Shown here: one piece after another, positions 35,305-44,257 of the stretch
Layout of the letters: every line of letters starts with the position of its first letter
How positions within the stretch are numbered: the stretch's first letter is position 1
From: JANXQG01 sp963780045
GTDB taxonomy: Bacteria; Planctomycetota; Planctomycetia; Pirellulales; Thermoguttaceae
Length of the DNA: 64,000 nt
Direction: 5' to 3'
Assembly: GCA_963780045.1 (NCBI GenBank)
Contig: CAVZZZ010000001.1
Location: forward strand, 5,146,001-5,210,000
The notes under the pieces: generated by a model
What the model was told of the DNA's origin: nothing
What the model saw: only the letters and a program-made list of their open reading frames with translations
The model's database searches: none
Translations under genes and position numbers: made by a program

Positions 35305-36359
35305 CTATCCGGCCTGGGCTCGACGGGCAGGCTGGCCGCCGCAGATGTGGCGGCGAATGTGGTCGAATTCCTCGTGGCTGGCGAAAGCGATTACGACCTT
35401 CCCCCGTCCGCGGGCGTCGTGGGTGATTTTGACGCGGACGCCCAGGGCATTGCGAAATTCCTGCTCCAGCGAATCGACGTTTTCGGATCGTCGCCTGGGT
35501 GGCCCGCCTGCCGCGGCGCCGGTAGTGCTTCCATTGCTATCGGTGGCGGCAATCGCCTCTTGAACGAGCGACTCCGTTTGCCGAACGTTGAGCCCTTCTC
35601 TCTCGATCCGCTGGCTGAAAGCGATCTGCTCGCTCTCCTCGCCCAAGGGCAACAGTGCCCGTGCGTGGCCGGGCGTAATCTTGCCGCGCCGCAGGGCATC
35701 TTGCACCGCCGCGGGAAGCTCCAGCAATCGGATCAGATTGGCAATCGTGGAACGGTCGAGTTTCAGCCGGCCGGCCAGTTCTTCCTGCGTGCCGCGGTAT
35801 TGATCGAGATAGCGCTGGAACGACGCCGCTTTCTCCAGCGCGCTGAGGTCCTTGCGCTGCAGGTTTTCGACGATCGCCAATTCGGCCGTCTGACGCTCGT
35901 CCGCTTCGACAACCGTCACCGGCACTTCGGTCCAGCCGGCAAGCCGAGCGGCGCGAAGCCGCCGTTCGCCGGCAATGACCTGGTAGCCGTGCTCCCAGGG
36001 CCGCACCACAATCGGCTGCAGCAGGCCATGCGCGCGGATGCTGTCCGCGAGGTGCTGCAGCTCTTCGGCGTCGAAGTCTTGCCGCGGCTGGTGCGGGTTG
36101 TGCTGGATGCCTTCAATCGCCAGCCGCAGCGGCCCGGCGCCGGCAAGGTCGTCGGCCGGAGTCGCCGTAACGGTTTTCGGCGCCGCGCGGCGGGGCCGTT
36201 CTGCCGATCGTCCAACGGGCGAATGGGAATCGTCGCCGGCCCAGCGTTCGAATCGGATGCGGAGTCCGATCCTTGAATGGGCGGCGCAGTTCCATTCCAG
36301 CCGGGCAGTTGCCCAAGCAGGGCCTCCAGGCCCCTTCCAAGTCGTCGTTCCTTAGTCAC
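35305..36359 (-). CDS. parB: Chromosome partition protein ParB, frame shifted near 36180
   Basis: ParB binds parS and spreads to load the segregation complex. It starts at a GTG (36359) overlapping the last 8 bases of parA, with the opening TKERRLGRGLEALLG typical of ParB. The frame breaks in a CGCCGAAAACC run after about 60 residues. It resumes through EGIQHNPHQPRQDFD and EELQHLADSIRAHGLLQPIV to the CTPase motif GYQVIAGERRLRAARLAGW, then the helix-turn-helix TQEELAGRLKLDRSTIANLI and the C-terminal dimer domain. All domains are present, so the break is likely a sequencing indel. Confidence 0.9.
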
Positions 36360-37098
36360 GATCCAATACCTCCATGCAAAGTTCAATGTAGGCCCGAGTG
36401 CCGCGCGATCTCGGCGCATAGTCGATCACCGGCAGCCCGTGGCTTGGGGCCTCTGAGACGGCGACATCGCGCGGCACAACGGTGGAAAAGACAATTTCTC
36501 CGAAAAAATCCCTTACTTCCTGATCCACTTCCCGCGTAAGCTCCAGCGAGTGGTCGTACATCGTCAGAACAATCCCGCCGAAACGAAGCGTATGACCGGC
36601 CTGCTGAAGTATCTGCCCGATCGTGGAAATCATGAGCGTAAGTCCCTCCATAGCAAAGAACTCGCATTGAATGGGCATGAGCACTTCGTCGGAGCTGGCC
36701 AGGGCAGTGCGGGTCAACGGCCCTAGCGATGGCGGACAATCCATGAGTACGTAGTCGTAGGAGGTGAAGGCGCGGGTCAGGTGTTCGCGAAGCCGGGCGG
36801 CCGTGCCGGCATCGTCCTTGGTCAACGCTTCCACGTCACGAAAACTGCGGCTTCCCGGCAGCAGATCGAGCCCGGCAATATCGGTGGCACAAACGCCTTG
36901 CCGGATGGCAACGCCGGAAACCAGCGGATGGCTGGAAACCGGTTGACGGCCTAGGCCCGTGGTGGCATTGCATTGCGGATCGAGATCGACCAACAGCGTC
37001 CGGCAACCGGCCTTTGCCAACGAAGCGGCCAAATTCATGGCCGTAGTCGTTTTGCCAACGCCGCCTTTCTGATTCGCCACGCACAATGACCGAGCCAT
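36352..37098 (-). CDS. parA: Chromosome partition ATPase ParA
   Basis: The 248-residue ParA/Soj-type ATPase has the deviant Walker A NQKGGVGKTTTAMNLAASLA, Walker A' region LLVDLDPQCNATTGLG, Walker B YVLMDCPPSLGPLT, and PIQCEFFAMEGLT. It drives segregation of ParB-bound origins on the nucleoid. It is upstream of parB with an 8-base overlap, and two parS sites lie 100-165 bases upstream. Confidence 0.95.
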   Translation of the reverse strand: MARSLCVANQKGGVGKTTTAMNLAASLAKAGCRTLLVDLDPQCNATTGLGRQPVSSHPLVSGVAIRQGVCATDIAGLDLLPGSRSFRDVEALTKDDAGTAARLREHLTRAFTSYDYVLMDCPPSLGPLTRTALASSDEVLMPIQCEFFAMEGLTLMISTIGQILQQAGHTLRFGGIVLTMYDHSLELTREVDQEVRDFFGEIVFSTVVPRDVAVSEAPSHGLPVIDYAPRSRGTRAYIELCMEVLDRD

Positions 37099-37197
37099 AC
37101 CGCCTCCACGGCGGATTGTAACTACGGAGTAGATTCTGAAGGAATGTCAATTTAGCTCTTGGACGGCGGCACCAAATTGCAGCACTCTAAACTGCGC

Positions 37198-37211
37198 GTT
37201 TCACGTGAAAC
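37198..37211. promoter_or_regulatory. parS site 1
   Basis: GTTTCACGTGAAAC is a perfect palindrome matching the bacterial parS core. It lies 100 bases upstream of the parA start. The flanks fit the 16-base consensus on one side (final A). Confidence 0.9.
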
Positions 37212-37249
37212 ACCCATTTTGGCCAGGTGGAAAACTTCGCGCAGAAGGC

Positions 37250-37263
37250 GTTTCACGTGAAAC
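37250..37263. promoter_or_regulatory. parS site 2
   Basis: A second perfect GTTTCACGTGAAAC lies 38 bases beyond the first, just before the stop of the DUF1015 gene. Two sites so close can seed a single ParB nucleation zone and may also repress parAB. Confidence 0.9.
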
Positions 37264-37271
37264 AGGCCGGG

Positions 37272-38575
37272 TCATTCCAGCGGATTGATGACCAGCCCGC
37301 TAAGAAGCTTGGGATAGAAATAGGTGCTCTTGGCGGGCATTCGTTCGCCGGTCATGCTGATCGAGCGAATGTGCTGCACGGTCGCCGGCATGACCAGCGC
37401 CGCAAGAGGGAATTCTGCGGATTTGAGGCCATCCACGACTTCCTGAACCAGGTGAACATAACGTGGCTTCGGCGGGTCCTTCGCGCCGAGCAAGTCTTCA
37501 ACGAGCAGGCGGTGGAGGATCGCAACGCCAAGCTGCGCCACTCCTCGGTATGTTCCTTGGCGACTTCCGCCATCCTGGTCCGACCCGCTGCCGACAGCTC
37601 GGCAATCGTCCAGGATTGGTCTTTTTGTGTATAAAGGCCAATGGCGCCTTGCTCGCCGCCCGTCTCGATGTCTTCCCAGACCGCGCGTGCCTGGTCTGGA
37701 CCGCAGCCGGCCGCGCGCGTCGAGAAACTTGGCGACAGCCGCGCCGCCAGCTCCTGACTGGACAATGCCGGCAATCCGCGAAACAGCCGGTGCGTAGGCA
37801 TGACAATCAGACCGGGATCCTCCATGCCGACAAACATCATCAGGACGAAGTTGGCAGGATGCTCCGGACCAAGGAAGCCCGATTCGTAGATTTGGCGGCG
37901 GTATTCGCAGGCAGTCTCGTAGCGGTGGTGCCCGTCGGCGACAAAAACCGGCTTGGGCCCGATTACGCGGGAAACCGCGGCGATTGTGGCCACGTCGGTC
38001 ACCGCCCAAACGCGGCTTACAACGCCCAGGTGGTCGGTCGCGACGACGGGCGTCAGTTTCTCGGCGGCCTTGTCCAGAATCGACTGCGCTTCCCCGGCCG
38101 GATCGGGGTAGAGGCCAAAGATCTGGCTCAAGTTCGACTTCGTGGTCGTCATCAGCATGAGGCGGTCGACCTTTGGGCCGGGCAACGTTTCCTCATGCGG
38201 GAAGACCTTGCCCTCGCCGAACGGCGAAAGCCTTGCGCGCGCCATGAAACCTCGCCGGCTGTAGGTTGTTCCTTCGGCCGTGAACTCCTGCTGGTAGACA
38301 TAGATCGCCGGATCGGGATCGGTGTAAAGTACGCCTTCGGATTGCCAATCGCGAAGGAAGCGGGCGGCGCGGGTATAACGATTGTTTGCCTCGTTGTCGT
38401 CGCCCGGCTCGATCTTGTTGAGGATGAGCCGAATCACGTTGTACGCGCTCTTGTGATAGAGTTCGTCTTGCAGTTCCGGGCCGATAACGTCGTACGGCGG
38501 CGCAATCACGGAACTCAGCGAGCCGACCTTGCCCAGGTTATAGCGAATCGCGCGAAAGGCTTGGATTTCAGGCAT
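37272..38575 (-). CDS. DUF1015 family protein, frame shifted near 37545
   Basis: The protein has about 430 residues. Signatures are MPEIQAFRAIRYN, SSVIAPPYDVIGPELQDELY, NVIRLILNKIEPGD, YVYQQEFTAEGTTYSRRGFM and VADGHHRYETACEYR. The frame breaks at about 37545 after AEVAKEHTEEW and the other frame continues GVAQLGVAILHRLLVEDLLG, then ends near the ..MPAKSTYFYPKLLSGLVI tail typical of DUF1015. The function is unknown; the HHRYETA motif suggests an enzyme. Its stop lies 8 bases from parS site 2. Confidence 0.85.
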
Positions 38576-38739
38576 ATTGACATCTTTTAGGCGAAAGTAA
38601 AATCGCGGAAAAAAACAGTATTCTACGGGAAGCTTGCCGCTGGTCCCGGTGCAGAGAGTTTCGGCGCAGCAAGCCGTTATGTCAAGTGGTGGCCGATCGA
38701 CGACGGCATCCTATAATGCCGTTTTCCAGTAGCCCGAAT

Positions 38740-39906
38740 ATGTCCGTCCCAACAACCTTTGCCGAGATGAAGTCTTCGGCCGCTTTGAACCACGTGAGCG
38801 AGGTAGTGTCCAAATGCCACCGATGTTGCGCGGATCTTGTGCGGCAATATCCCGTGCGGCCGTTTCGCAGGGTTGGAATCGTCGGGGCCGGCATCATGGG
38901 AGCGGCTCTCGCTCGCACCCATGCCGCCCACGGCATCACCGTAGTGCTCTGCGACACACAACGAGAGGCGTTGGAAAGGGCTGCACGCGCTTGCGGCGCC
39001 GGCGGTCGTCTTCAGGCGACGGGCGCCAGCGATGTTGCATATACGCAATCACTTGCGGACCTGAAAGGCTGCGATTTCGTGATCGAATCCATCACGGAAA
39101 AACGGGTGGCGAAAGCGACGGTCTACAGAGACTTGGCAGCCGAATTGCCAGTAGATGCAGTCATTGCCACAAATACCAGTGCGATTCCGATCGCTCGGCT
39201 TGCATCGGCCGTTGCCAGACCGGCCCGGTTCTGCGGAATGCACTTTTGTCACCCAGTTCGGCTTCGGCCGTTGGTCGAAGTAATTTCCGGCCCCATGACG
39301 TCCCCGGATACAGTCGCGGCTGTGGCAGCTCACGCGATGTCTTTAGGAAAAGTGCCGCTCGTTGTAAGCGACGGGCCTGGCTTCGTCGTGAACCGCTTGC
39401 TGCTGGCTTACATCAATTCGGCACTCGATCGGCTCGTAGATGGACTTGAGCCCGCGGCGATTGATGCCGTCGCGACGGACTTCGGAATGGCAATGGGACC
39501 TCTGAGGCAACTCGATGAAATCGGTCTCGATACGGCGGTTGCGAGCGGCGTGGCAATTTCGGAGGTCATAGAACCGCGCGCCGAAGCGACCGCGCTTCTC
39601 GTGGCTCTGGTAAAAGCCAAGCAGCTGGGCATCAAGTCTCGCGCGGGCGTCTACGTTTATCCCGGAAAACGCACGAACCCTGCTTTAGAGGCATTAACTG
39701 GCGGCGGTCGAGGGACGACCGAAAACGAGTCAGCCAACAAGCAAGTTCGCGCCGAGGACCTGTTCGCAGGCATGGTCGCGGAGGCCGGTCGGTTGATGAG
39801 CGAGAAAAAAGCTGCTGCGTGGCAAATTGACGCGGCCTCGATTTTCGGACTAGGCTTTCCCTCTTGGAGGGGTGGACTTCTTTGGTGGGCCGAGCACGCG
39901 GATTAA
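38740..39906 (+). CDS. 3-hydroxyacyl-CoA dehydrogenase
   Basis: The protein is about 388 residues. The NAD-binding loop is VGIVGAGIMGAALARTHAAH, followed by ITVVLCD with the Asp that selects NAD. The catalytic region is SITEKRVAKATVYRDL, ATNTSAIPIARLA, and FCGMHFCHPVRLRPLVEVISG with the catalytic His. The C-terminal dimer domain is GPGFVVNRLLLAYINSAL and PLRQLDEIGLD. This is the FadB/FadJ-type dehydrogenase half without a hydratase domain. No other beta-oxidation gene adjoins. The start is unsure: ATGs at 38686, 38716 and 38740 are in frame and none has a good ribosome site. Confidence 0.85.
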   Translation: MSVPTTFAEMKSSAALNHVSEVVSKCHRCCADLVRQYPVRPFRRVGIVGAGIMGAALARTHAAHGITVVLCDTQREALERAARACGAGGRLQATGASDVAYTQSLADLKGCDFVIESITEKRVAKATVYRDLAAELPVDAVIATNTSAIPIARLASAVARPARFCGMHFCHPVRLRPLVEVISGPMTSPDTVAAVAAHAMSLGKVPLVVSDGPGFVVNRLLLAYINSALDRLVDGLEPAAIDAVATDFGMAMGPLRQLDEIGLDTAVASGVAISEVIEPRAEATALLVALVKAKQLGIKSRAGVYVYPGKRTNPALEALTGGGRGTTENESANKQVRAEDLFAGMVAEAGRLMSEKKAAAWQIDAASIFGLGFPSWRGGLLWWAEHAD

Positions 39907-40021
39907 TGAAAGAGCTTTCCAAAGACGACGAGTTGCGGTATGCTGACAGTGAAGGGCAGGCGAGGCTGGAAGAGGCACAAGGCCGCGCGCATCATCCCCT
40001 AAAGCGCACAAGGTGGATTTT

Positions 40022-41197
40022 ATGTACACGAAGAGCGAGTCTCATCGAGCGGTTGGCGAACCGCGTATGGCAAAGGCAAGCCGAAATGGCTTTACCCTGG
40101 TCGAATTGCTGGTTGTCATTGCCATTATTGGCATCTTGGCCGGCTTGCTCCTGCCGGCAGTGCAGTCGGCAGTCGAAAGCGGCCGGCGAACGTCGTGCGG
40201 CAACAATCTGAAGAATATCGCTTTGGCTACCACTCAGTACGAAACCGGGCAGCGGCAATTTCCCATGAATTGGGGTTTGCTGACCTCTGGAACGGGCCAA
40301 GCGACGTATGGCACAGGCGCGAACTCAGTCGGCGAGAGTTGGCTAACGATGCTGCTGCCATACCTAGATAATGCAAACCTCTACACAACGACAACCTACT
40401 CGCTTCCCAATTATGCCACCAGTAGTGCCAACAATATGGCCAGCGCGTCGAACTGGTATGCCACACTATATAACAGCTCGGGTGCGACCGCCAGCAACGC
40501 TACTGCATGTCAAACGATGATTAAGACGTTTCTCTGTCCCTCCGACACGCAGAGGACGCAATTCAACAGTGCGGCATTCGGGAGCAGCGCATTGGCGCCC
40601 AACGGTTTTGCGCCCACGAACTACAAGGGGTGCGCGGGCAGCAATTGGGCTTTCGGCTCCGGCACAATGTCTGGCACCGGCCGCAACGCCATGACCGCCG
40701 ACGGCTTGGACCACGGCAATGGCGTCCTGTTCCGCGGAGGCGGCGCTCCCGCCACTAGCGGAACGACAGTGTACCAGCCGCTCCCTTTCTGTCTTGCGGG
40801 GCCGTTGGTCACTACCGTACAAGACATTCGAGACGGGACCAGCAAGACGATCCTGGCGGGCGAGTCCGTGCCGCAATGGTGCGGCTGGTCGATGTGGATG
40901 TGGTTCGACGGTTCGACTGCCACCTGCGGCATTCCCATGAATTACTTCAAGTGGACAAGTCCTCCCACCGATCCTTTGGCTAACGCGAACACCTCATCGG
41001 GCTGGCAGTATTGCTACGGATTCATGAGTCGGCACACGGCCGGGTGCAATTTTGCCTCTTGCGACGGCGGCGTGCATTTCATGAGCGACCAGATCGACTT
41101 GAATGTCTACCATGCATTGGCGACAATCAATGCGAGTGAATCGACCGTGCCGTCGAATTCCAATCCGGGAACTACCGTTTCGGTCGAATTCCCTTGA
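40022..41197 (+). CDS. DUF1559 protein with type IV pilin-like N-terminus
   Basis: The protein has 391 residues. A basic leader is followed by the prepilin cleavage and helix motif GFTLVELLVVIAIIGILAG, the hallmark of the large planctomycete DUF1559 family. Beyond it lie the family's RRTSCGNNLKNIALA, FPMNWG, SWLTMLLPYLD, an FLCPSDTQR segment and the late HFMSDQIDLNVYHALAT signature. Pseudopilin-like export is expected; the biological role is unknown. An AAGGTGG site lies just before ATG 40022. The gene precedes ispD with a one-base overlap. Confidence 0.85.
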   Translation: MYTKSESHRAVGEPRMAKASRNGFTLVELLVVIAIIGILAGLLLPAVQSAVESGRRTSCGNNLKNIALATTQYETGQRQFPMNWGLLTSGTGQATYGTGANSVGESWLTMLLPYLDNANLYTTTTYSLPNYATSSANNMASASNWYATLYNSSGATASNATACQTMIKTFLCPSDTQRTQFNSAAFGSSALAPNGFAPTNYKGCAGSNWAFGSGTMSGTGRNAMTADGLDHGNGVLFRGGGAPATSGTTVYQPLPFCLAGPLVTTVQDIRDGTSKTILAGESVPQWCGWSMWMWFDGSTATCGIPMNYFKWTSPPTDPLANANTSSGWQYCYGFMSRHTAGCNFASCDGGVHFMSDQIDLNVYHALATINASESTVPSNSNPGTTVSVEFP

Positions 41198-41973
41198 TGG
41201 CCGCAAGGCGCAAGAAGATGGGCAAGTTCGCCGTTGTTTTGCCGGCCGCCGGCCGCAGCAGCCGTTTCAAGGACGAGTACTACAAAAAACCCTACGCGCT
41301 CTTGGCAGGCAAGGCGGTATGGCTGCATTCCGCCGAGCGATTCTTGCAGCGCAACGACGTCGTACAGGTAATCGTCGTTGTGGCGCCCGACGACCGCGAG
41401 AGCTTCAACTTCAAATTCGGCTCGAATGTCGCCATATTGGGGATTGACGTTGTGCAGGGCGGCGCAGAGCGATCAGACTCCGTGGCTGCCGCATTGGCGC
41501 GGGTGAAGCCGGACGCCGAGTTCGTTTGCGTTCACGACTCCGCCCGGCCTTGCCTGAGCGACATCTGGATCGACAACGTGTTTCGCGCGGCGGAAAAGTG
41601 CGGCGCGGCGATCCTTGCCGTGCCTATAACCGCCACGTTAAAGCGCGTGCGCGACAGTCGCGACATCCATGAGCGCGAAATCGTTGAAACGGTGCCGCGC
41701 GACGGGCTTTGGGAAGCACAAACGCCGCAGGTCTTTCGGCGCGATCTGCTGATGGAGGCCCATGCCCGCGGGGGAGACTTCGCCGCGACGGACGACGCCC
41801 AGCTCGTCGAGCGAATCGGTCATGCCGTCGCGGTGGTGCCCGGCTCGGCGATCAACGTGAAAATCACGACGAAAGAGGACTTGCGTCTGGCCGAACAGGC
41901 GCTGAAGGCCCTGCCGAAGCCGAGACTTCTTGGACCGGCGCACCCGTTTGCGGATGATGACAAATGGCGGTAG
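41197..41973 (+). CDS. ispD: 2-C-methyl-D-erythritol 4-phosphate cytidylyltransferase
   Basis: IspD activates MEP with CTP in the non-mevalonate isoprenoid pathway. The CTP-binding start is VVLPAAGRSSRFK followed by YKKPYALLAGKAVW, with QGGAERSDSVAAAL, VHDSARPCLSD, VPITATLKRV and ETVPRDGLWEAQTPQVF. The C-terminal ATDDAQLVERIG and INVKITTKEDLRLAE match the family. ATG 41197 overlaps the previous stop; ATG 41218 (MGKFAVVLPAAG) is an equally good start. Confidence 0.92.
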   Translation: MAARRKKMGKFAVVLPAAGRSSRFKDEYYKKPYALLAGKAVWLHSAERFLQRNDVVQVIVVVAPDDRESFNFKFGSNVAILGIDVVQGGAERSDSVAAALARVKPDAEFVCVHDSARPCLSDIWIDNVFRAAEKCGAAILAVPITATLKRVRDSRDIHEREIVETVPRDGLWEAQTPQVFRRDLLMEAHARGGDFAATDDAQLVERIGHAVAVVPGSAINVKITTKEDLRLAEQALKALPKPRLLGPAHPFADDDKWR

Positions 41974-42029
41974 TTTTCAGCGTTCAGTTTTCAATAGACT
42001 GAACACTAAACACTGAAAACTGAAAACTG
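41974..42029. repeat. CTGAAAACTG repeat palindrome before tyrS
   Basis: TTTTCAGCGTTCAGTTTTC in one direction faces ACTGAACACTAAACACTG and CTGAAAACTGAAAACTGG in the other. It fills the whole gap between ispD and tyrS, leaving only nine bases before the tyrS ATG. Confidence 0.8.
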
Positions 42030-42038
42030 GATGCCCTC

Positions 42039-43340
42039 ATGCCCGACATCTTCACCGAACTTCGCTGGCGGGAGCAGTTGCATCAATCTACGGACAGCGC
42101 CAACCTGCAAGCCTGGCTGAACGAAAAACCGCGGACGGTCTATGCCGGCTTTGATCCCACGTCCGACAGCATGCACGTCGGCAATCTCGTGCCGGTCATG
42201 CTCTTGCGGCGGTTCCAGCAAGCGGGCCACCGGCCCATCGCCCTGGTTGGCGGCGCGACGGGCATGATCGGCGACCCTAGCGGCAAAAGCGAAGAGCGTA
42301 ACCTGCTGAGCGTCGACACGCTGCAAAGCAACGTTGCAAGCCTGGAAAAACAGTTGCGTCGATTCCTCGACTTCGACAGCGGCGCCGCATCGGCGGTGCT
42401 TGCCGACAACATTGACTGGATGGGGCGCTTCGGCTACATCGAATTCCTGCGCGACGTCGGCAAGCACTTTCCGGTCAATGTCATGCTGGCCAAGGACTCA
42501 GTCAAGGCCCGGCTTGAGGGGACCCCGTATGAGCCCCAATCGGGCGGCATGAGCTACACCGAGTTCAGCTATATGCTGTTGCAGGCGTACGATTTTGTTC
42601 ATCTTTACGATCAATTCGGCTGCGAAGTGCAGGTCGGCGGCAGCGACCAATGGGGGAACATCACGGCCGGCATCGATTTGGCCCGGCGGATGCGGGGAGT
42701 GCAGCTCCACGGCATTACCTGCCCGCTGTTGTTGAAGTCCGATGGCGCCAAGATGGGCAAAACGGAAAGCGGCGCCTTGTGGCTCGCGGCCGAGCGCACG
42801 AGTCCCTACGCGTTCTACCAATACTGGTTCAACTCGCAGGACGCGGACGTCGGCCGATGCCTGCGCTTCTTCAGCGATCTGACGCGGGAGGATATCGAGC
42901 AGTTGGAAAACCAGCACGCCGCCGATCCTGGCAAGCGGCTTGCGCAAAAGCAGCTTGCCGCCGACCTGACGCGGCTAGTCCACGGCGAGAAGGCGCTGAA
43001 TGCGGCGCTAAAGGCATCAGAAATCCTCTTCGGCGCTGAGATCGACAAGGTATCGGACCGGGAGCTTGCCGAGATTTTCTCCGACGTGCCGAGCAAAGAA
43101 ACGTCGCGTTCGGAGTTGGAGGCTTGCGGCATACCGCTGGTCGACGCAATGTGCGCGGTCGGTCTGACCAAAAGCAAGAGCGATGCGCGGCGGGCGATCA
43201 GCGAAGGCGGCGCTTATGTCAATAACCGCCGCACCACGGCCGTGGACGCACGGCTCACAACGGCCGATTTGGCCGGCGAATCGATTATTGTGCTCCGCAA
43301 AGGCAAACGGAACTATGCCCTGCTGCGCTGCGTAGAATAG
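42039..43340 (+). CDS. tyrS: Tyrosyl-tRNA synthetase
   Basis: TyrRS charges tRNA-Tyr. The 433-residue protein has the class I HIGH-type motif in SMHVGNLVPVM, YAGFDPTSDS, the tyrosine pocket SYTEFSYMLLQAYDF, GGSDQWGNITAGIDLAR and the KMSKS-type KMGKTESGALW. A C-terminal S4 RNA-binding domain follows with GLTKSKSDARRAISEGGAYV and a VNNRR motif. The repeat immediately upstream leaves no room for a good ribosome site. Confidence 0.95.
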   Translation: MPDIFTELRWREQLHQSTDSANLQAWLNEKPRTVYAGFDPTSDSMHVGNLVPVMLLRRFQQAGHRPIALVGGATGMIGDPSGKSEERNLLSVDTLQSNVASLEKQLRRFLDFDSGAASAVLADNIDWMGRFGYIEFLRDVGKHFPVNVMLAKDSVKARLEGTPYEPQSGGMSYTEFSYMLLQAYDFVHLYDQFGCEVQVGGSDQWGNITAGIDLARRMRGVQLHGITCPLLLKSDGAKMGKTESGALWLAAERTSPYAFYQYWFNSQDADVGRCLRFFSDLTREDIEQLENQHAADPGKRLAQKQLAADLTRLVHGEKALNAALKASEILFGAEIDKVSDRELAEIFSDVPSKETSRSELEACGIPLVDAMCAVGLTKSKSDARRAISEGGAYVNNRRTTAVDARLTTADLAGESIIVLRKGKRNYALLRCVE

Positions 43341-43392
43341 AGACAAGGGGAGTGCCTTTTGCCGCCCTCCTTGCAGCGTCGGCTGCACGAGT

Positions 43393-44066
43393 ATGCCCAA
43401 AGCGCCTCGTTATTTCCTGGTTGGCTTGCTCGTGCCGCTTATCCTGGCGGCGGCGGCGGTTTACGGACTTTATCGCGCCGCACGGCGTGTGCCCAAGTTC
43501 TACTCTGCCGAACTTGCCGTCGAGCGGCAGCTTCAGGAGAGCGATAGCAATCGAATGGTACAGCAGGCCGTCTCGCTGCACAATGAGTTGCACCATCGCG
43601 GCCCGTGGCATGAGGACATCGAGGCCAAAATGATAAACGCCTGGTTGGCCGTGGAAATGCCGCGGAACTTCCCCGACTTGCTGCCGCCCGGCATGCGCGA
43701 TCCCGCGTCCGCATCGGCCCGGAGGGAATCACGCTCGCATGCCAGGTCGATCACAGGTGGATTCACGGCGTCATCTCCCTGCACGTCAGCGCGTTTGTGG
43801 AATCGGCGGACGTAATTGGACTTCGCGTGCAAAAAGTCCGGCTGGGCGACGTCCCTTGGTCGTTGAAGCCTGTCTTGGACGGCATCTCAGACGCGGCACG
43901 CCAGTCCGGCATCCGCATCCGGTGGCGACAAATCGAGAGTGATCCGGTAGCCTTGCTGACCGTTACTCCGGCCAACGGTGATCACAAGCAAATCGTTCAT
44001 ATTGATTCAATCCAATTCGAAGAAGGCCGGCTTCGGTTGGCGGGCACTACGGAAACTTCCAGGTAA
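43393..44066 (+). CDS. Membrane-anchored protein of unknown function, frame shifted near 43700
   Basis: The frame starts MPKAPRYFLVGLLVPLILAA, a single N-terminal membrane anchor, followed by a helix (LQESDSNRMVQQAVSLHNEL). The frame breaks in CCCGCGTCCGC and resumes as VRIGPEGITLACQVDHRWIH then VISLHVSAFVESADVIGL and PWSLKPVLDGISDAAR. Both halves keep sensible composition, so one protein of about 224 residues is inferred. It lies 52 bases after tyrS. I do not recognise a family. Confidence 0.6.
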
Positions 44067-44257
44067 CAAATTCGTCGGTATCTTCACCTGTACTTGCAAG
44101 GCACTGCTGCGCAACTCCGCAAGTCCCTTATTCTTCGCAACTTACGCTCGATTGGAACTTGCAAATCACGTTTGATTCCCCCGACGGAACATCCGATTTA
44201 ATTCGATGCCAGAAGTTGCACCCTCTGGGTACGCTGCACAAGGATGGAGGCGCGCGA

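Noticed and set aside
37463..38590. 375-codon plus-strand frame across DUF1015
   Set aside because: Shadow of the DUF1015 gene; amino acid composition is implausible.
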